A DNA stretch of 44,097 bases from Desulfovibrio sp. (lineage in GTDB: Bacteria > Bacillota > Dethiobacteria > DTU022). Location of the stretch: contig JAGUZX010000130.1 of NCBI GenBank assembly GCA_020060545.1, positions 1 to 44,097 of the forward strand, written 5' to 3'. A program made the position numbers and the translations under genes. The notes beneath the pieces were generated by a model. That model was not told the DNA's origin. It did no database searches and worked only from the letters and a program-made list of their open reading frames with translations. The number at the start of each line of letters is the position of its first letter. Within the stretch, counting starts at the first letter, position 1. Of the stretch, positions 40,598 to 44,097 are shown in pieces.

Positions 40598-40699
40598 TAT
40601 AACCGGCAGCTGGCTGGCATAACGAATGTTTTTCATTCATCTTAGCCCCTAAAGCTTTGCGACGCTACCTTTCGGTAGGTTAGCCCTTTTCAGGTTATA
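40598..40699 (-). ncRNA. c-di-GMP-I (GEMM) riboswitch
   Basis: On the minus strand P1 is formed by TATAACC (40693-40699) and GGTTATA (40598-40604). Within it are AAAAGGGCTAACC, a CTACCGAAAGGTAG hairpin with GNRA loop, the conserved CGTCGCAAAGC, GGGGCTAAG and a second arm ending GCCAGCCAGCTGCC. These match the GEMM consensus (GGGCAAACC, CGAAAG, ACGCAAAGC, CCTAA, second hairpin) in order and spacing. I cannot tell from the sequence whether the key ligand-reading base selects c-di-GMP or 3',3'-cGAMP; c-di-GMP fits the HD-GYP gene it controls. Confidence 0.83.
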
Positions 40700-40724
40700 T
40701 TTAAACTTTTTTCCTTTATGTTAT

Positions 40725-40754
40725 ATAATAGCACATCTTGTCAAGCTTTGTCAA
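40725..40754 (-). promoter_or_regulatory. Promoter upstream of the c-di-GMP riboswitch
   Basis: TTGACA (40749-40754) and TATTAT (40725-40730), spacer 18 bp on the minus strand, about 25 bp before the aptamer. Confidence 0.75.
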
Positions 40755-40833
40755 TAAAACGCGTAAAACGACCATCTAACATGCAGGGTTTCGCTCCGGT
40801 TTCGCTCCGAATGGAAAGCAAACGAAGCGGTCG

Positions 40834-43800
40834 TCATTCGTCGCTTGCTTCTTCCAAAATTAATAAAAAAACTGCCACCAGCTCAGGATCAAACTGGGTG
40901 CCGGCATTCCTTTTTAACTCTTCAACAGCTTCTGTTTTACTCATAGCCTTACGGTAAGGGCGATTATTTACCATCGCATCGTAAGCATCGATGATCGCCA
41001 GAATACGGCATTCGACGGGGATCTTTTCTCCTTTAAGACCAAGGGGGTATCCGCCGCCATCCCATCGCTCGTGATGCCTTAAAATCAAGCCTGCTATCTC
41101 GGATAAATCCTCAGAAGCAAGAGCGATTCGATAGCCCTTTTCGGAGTGCTGGCGCATAATGTTCCATTCTTCGTCGTCGAGAAGGCTTTCTTTAAACAAT
41201 ATCCGATCCGGTATGCCCACCTTGCCCAAATCATGGACCTTGGTAAGAAGAATCAAATTCGAAAGCTGTTTCTGAGATAGATTAAAACGTTCTCCCATCT
41301 TATTGGCCAGGTTTTCCAGCCGGCGGACATGCCCTTCAGTAATGAAATCCCTTTCCCCCAGTACAGCCATGAGGGATTCAATGATCTGGTAACTGGCCCC
41401 GGCCCCCCGGTGTAATTTATCGCGAAACAAGAGTTCGTCCGCTTCGATTAATGTTTCCTTCAGCGGCTTGCTTTCATCTTCCGCAGTAGACAAACCCAAA
41501 GAGATTTTTAGAGGAAGTTGCCCGTAACGCTTCTGGTTATAAAGATTTATTTGCGAAAATATGCGGCCGGCAATCATTTCACCCGCTTTGCGATCAGCGC
41601 GGGGGAGGATTGCCACAAACTCGTCACCGCCTGCCCTGACCAGGATGTCCGAACCTCGTAGCGATTTTTTTAAAATTCCCGCACAAGCCTTTAGGTACTC
41701 GTCGCCGATATCGTGCCCCATCGTTTCATTTATGAGTTTAAGGTTATCCAGGTCTGTAGAAATAATGGTGATGGGATATTCCCTGCTATTGTCTAAACGC
41801 TTCAACTCGTTGTCAAAATAGACGCGGTTGTGAAGACCTGTCAGCTGGTCGTGCAAGCTCAAGTATTTCAACTGCTCTTCATACCGTTTTCGCTCAGTGA
41901 TATCGCGAAGGGTTTCAATAGCACCGACTACATTCCCCTCCGTGTCGTACAATTTCGATGCTGTTGCCCAAAGATAGGCGCCTTTGCCGCTGTATACCCC
42001 GGGAACGTGAGTCTCGCTGTAGAGAATATTTCCCTTCCACCCGATGACATCGTAATCATCCTTATACCGGTTAAGTTCCCCTTCAGGAATTAGAGCCAGG
42101 TCGATCAAGATCGGCCTGCGCTTACCGTAAAAATGGATGGCGTATTCGTAGTTACCCTGGCCTACCATATCCTTTTTGGTTATGCCCGTCATCTCTTCGA
42201 TGGCTTTGTTCCAGGCAACCACGATACCGTTAGTGTCAATCACAAACATGGCGTCCGGTGAAAACTCAATAATCTGGTCCAGGAGCCTATGTGCTTCTAC
42301 CAACTGTTTTTCAGCCTGTTTATATTCGATGGCCAGGCTGGCAAGATCAGCCGCCCTCTTGAAACGTTCAAAATCCGCCTCATTGGGGGAGCGCGGTATG
42401 CGGTGATAGGTGGCAAAGGTAGCAATCACTTTACCGTCTGCAGAAAAAATGGGTTCTGACCAGCACGATCTCAGATTTGCCTTTTTGGCAAGTTTTCGAA
42501 AATCAGCCCAGTAAGGATGGGTTAAAATATCTTCCACGATCACGCGTTGTCCCCTGTACGCAGCCGTGCCGCAGGATCCGACACCTTCGCCGATCTTAAG
42601 GCCATGAATGGCCTGGTTGTAGAATTCGGGCAGGCTGGAACCCGCTCCATACAACAAGTGCTGCCCCTGGTCGTCCAGCAGCAAAATAGAACCAAGCGCG
42701 TCGGGGTCTTCAGTTTCGATCAACCCAACAATCAGTTCAAGAACCTCTTCCAGCGGTTTTCCTGTGGCAATAGAAGTAAGGATCTGATTCCGTCTTCGCT
42801 CCAGGTCCTCCATCCGTTTCCACTCAGTGATATCGCGACCGGCAACCCTAAACCCCACTATCCCGCCGTCCCTGTCTTTGGCCGGTGAAAAAGATATATC
42901 TCCGTATACGACGCTGCTGTCACTGCATACCATCTCCAGTGAGGATAACCGTTCCGGCCGGGAAGATTGGCGTATTTTATTCAAGACAAGGCTGATGATT
43001 TTCGGGTCCCGAAAAAAGTGTTTATAATTCCTTCCGATCAATTCGTCCCGGGTATAACCAAACAACCGGGCTGCATACTGGTTGCAATAAGTGATGTTTC
43101 CAGACAGGTCCAGTTCGAAAAATATTTCTTCCAGCGAATCCAAGATTTCGCGGTATCTTTCTTCCGATTTTTTTATAGTTTCCCCGGCAATCTTTTTTTC
43201 CGTTTCTTTCAGTTCAGTTATGTCTCTTCCGACGCCCTGTATCTCCACAATGCTGCCAGATTCATTTAAGATGGCGTTATCCTCCCAGTGAAGCCATCGC
43301 CAGCCTTCAACGGTCATAGCCCGCTGTTCCACTTGAATCCGGTAAGGAGGTTTTTGGAGGCCCTCCATTACTTTCAGAGTGTGTTCAATGTCGTCTTTAT
43401 GTACCAGAGGCGCGAAGGATTTTCCGATCAGTTCCTCTCTGCTTTTGCCGAAAGTCTTACAGTAGGTATCATTAACATAAGTAAAACGGTTATCCGGATC
43501 AACCCTTACAATGAGATCATTCTGGGACTCTATTAAGCCCCGGTAGCGTTTTTCACTCTTCCGCAGAGCTTCTTCTGCTTGTTTACGGGCGTTAACGTCT
43601 CTGATCACCGTCATCACATAATTAATCGCACCGGCTGCATCAAAAACCGGGCTTTTGGTGGTTTCAGAGTAATGTTTTACTCCGTCAACTTCGCTCACTT
43701 CTTCGGTTATAACGGTTTTACCGGTTGAGAATACGTTGCGGTATTCTTCGGAGATGGTCCCCGGTAGAAAAGGGCAGACTGCCATCAATTTCTTGCCGGT

Positions 43801-43962
43801 TATTTCTCCGGTGATATTGAGTTGTGCCAACATATTTTTATAACCGTTATTTGCGTATACAATCACTAAATCGCTGTCCACAGCACACAAGGGATCATGT
43901 ATGGAATCAAGAAATTTTTCATAAAGATCACTGCGCCTATTTTCAGAATTTTTAGGGGCCAC
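40834..43962 (-). CDS. Multi-PAS/GAF protein with GGDEF and HD-GYP domains
   Basis: A 1042-residue c-di-GMP enzyme. Order: PAS (about 10-125), PAS (135-255), PAS (265-385), GAF (about 400-555), PAS (about 560-690), GGDEF (about 700-850) and HD-GYP (about 860-1035). The GGDEF domain has RAGGDEFVAIL (near residue 777) with an RGSD five residues upstream, an intact inhibitory I-site, so diguanylate cyclase activity with feedback inhibition is likely. The HD-GYP domain has KVHDLGKVGIPD (near 908) and WDGGGYPLGLKGEKIP (near 969). Both making and breaking c-di-GMP are possible; the PAS and GAF domains presumably choose. The start is GTG 43960-43962 with GAAGGAGG upstream. No membrane segment. Confidence 0.93.
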   Translation of the reverse strand: MAPKNSENRRSDLYEKFLDSIHDPLCAVDSDLVIVYANNGYKNMLAQLNITGEITGKKLMAVCPFLPGTISEEYRNVFSTGKTVITEEVSEVDGVKHYSETTKSPVFDAAGAINYVMTVIRDVNARKQAEEALRKSEKRYRGLIESQNDLIVRVDPDNRFTYVNDTYCKTFGKSREELIGKSFAPLVHKDDIEHTLKVMEGLQKPPYRIQVEQRAMTVEGWRWLHWEDNAILNESGSIVEIQGVGRDITELKETEKKIAGETIKKSEERYREILDSLEEIFFELDLSGNITYCNQYAARLFGYTRDELIGRNYKHFFRDPKIISLVLNKIRQSSRPERLSSLEMVCSDSSVVYGDISFSPAKDRDGGIVGFRVAGRDITEWKRMEDLERRRNQILTSIATGKPLEEVLELIVGLIETEDPDALGSILLLDDQGQHLLYGAGSSLPEFYNQAIHGLKIGEGVGSCGTAAYRGQRVIVEDILTHPYWADFRKLAKKANLRSCWSEPIFSADGKVIATFATYHRIPRSPNEADFERFKRAADLASLAIEYKQAEKQLVEAHRLLDQIIEFSPDAMFVIDTNGIVVAWNKAIEEMTGITKKDMVGQGNYEYAIHFYGKRRPILIDLALIPEGELNRYKDDYDVIGWKGNILYSETHVPGVYSGKGAYLWATASKLYDTEGNVVGAIETLRDITERKRYEEQLKYLSLHDQLTGLHNRVYFDNELKRLDNSREYPITIISTDLDNLKLINETMGHDIGDEYLKACAGILKKSLRGSDILVRAGGDEFVAILPRADRKAGEMIAGRIFSQINLYNQKRYGQLPLKISLGLSTAEDESKPLKETLIEADELLFRDKLHRGAGASYQIIESLMAVLGERDFITEGHVRRLENLANKMGERFNLSQKQLSNLILLTKVHDLGKVGIPDRILFKESLLDDEEWNIMRQHSEKGYRIALASEDLSEIAGLILRHHERWDGGGYPLGLKGEKIPVECRILAIIDAYDAMVNNRPYRKAMSKTEAVEELKRNAGTQFDPELVAVFLLILEEASDE

Positions 43963-44016
43963 CGGAAATGCCTCCTTCGAAAAATTTTAAAATGGGTAAG
44001 ACTGATAATGATAGTT

Positions 44017-44022
44017 ATTATA
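44017..44022 (-). promoter_or_regulatory. Candidate -10 box upstream of the GGDEF/HD-GYP gene
   Basis: TATAAT on the minus strand, 55 bp before the GTG start. The position where a -35 box would lie (about 44040-44045) falls inside the GA/TC simple repeat. Confidence 0.5.
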
Positions 44023-44023
44023 A

Positions 44024-44097
<74 letters not shown>

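Noticed and set aside
40296-40640. 114-codon frame rich in Leu/Phe upstream of HD-GYP
   Set aside because: It is produced by the CTCTTT tract and overlaps the riboswitch terminator.

Overview
The window looks like the chromosome of an anaerobic Gram-positive bacterium of the Clostridia, close to the Pelotomaculum/Desulfotomaculum group (inference). Signs of this are strong AGGAGG ribosome-binding sites, frequent GTG and TTG starts, a T-box leader, a Rex repressor, a c-di-GMP riboswitch, CCA-encoding tRNAs and a methylmalonyl-CoA gene cluster of the kind used for propionate metabolism in syntrophs. Most genes lie on the minus strand.

Layout. 1-2.7 kb: a peptide/nickel-type ABC permease (cut by the window edge) and its lipoprotein binding protein, which appears circularly permuted. 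3.1-3.5 kb: five tRNA genes (Asp, Phe, Gly, Cys, Leu) behind a near-consensus promoter. 3.7-7.1 kb: rex, a tRNA methyltransferase (mnmM/ytqB), a DUF503 protein, a bifunctional-nuclease-domain protein and a radical SAM protein. 7.2-8.1 kb: a pyrE-like gene on the plus strand. 8.1-12.5 kb: glycerate kinase, tandem UspA protein, response regulator, PAS histidine kinase, small lipoprotein. 12.7-17.7 kb: an uptake-and-activation operon (small membrane subunit, sodium:solute symporter, two PaaK-like CoA ligases). 18.1-18.6 kb: a DUF456 membrane protein.

18.6-26.4 kb: arginine biosynthesis operon argC-J-B-D-G-H, without argF, behind a T-box leader whose inferred specifier codon is CGC (Arg). 27.0-35.1 kb: PAS/AAA+/Fis regulator, sucC, sucD, methylmalonyl-CoA mutase large and B12-binding subunits, epimerase and carboxyltransferase. 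Together these interconvert succinate, succinyl-CoA, (R)- and (S)-methylmalonyl-CoA and propionyl-CoA. It resembles the mmc cluster of Pelotomaculum thermopropionicum but without fumarase or malate dehydrogenase genes. 35.4-37.9 kb: a zinc-ribbon membrane protein, tRNA-Leu(UAG), nagB and a Cys-containing unknown. 37.9-44.1 kb: two large multi-sensor c-di-GMP proteins. The first, a PAS/GAF/HD-GYP protein, follows a c-di-GMP-I riboswitch with terminator; the second has intact GGDEF and HD-GYP domains.

The intergenic DNA is rich in repeats: 31-33 bp perfect palindromes with constant arms and variable cores, TGTAGGGGCG elements that supply stop codons, a 24-bp minisatellite between argB and argD, and homopurine simple repeats upstream of both c-di-GMP genes. 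The observations most worth a second look are the permuted binding protein, the regulator with damaged Walker B and GAFTGA motifs, the paired CoA ligases with altered motifs, the riboswitch-controlled HD-GYP gene and the palindrome family.
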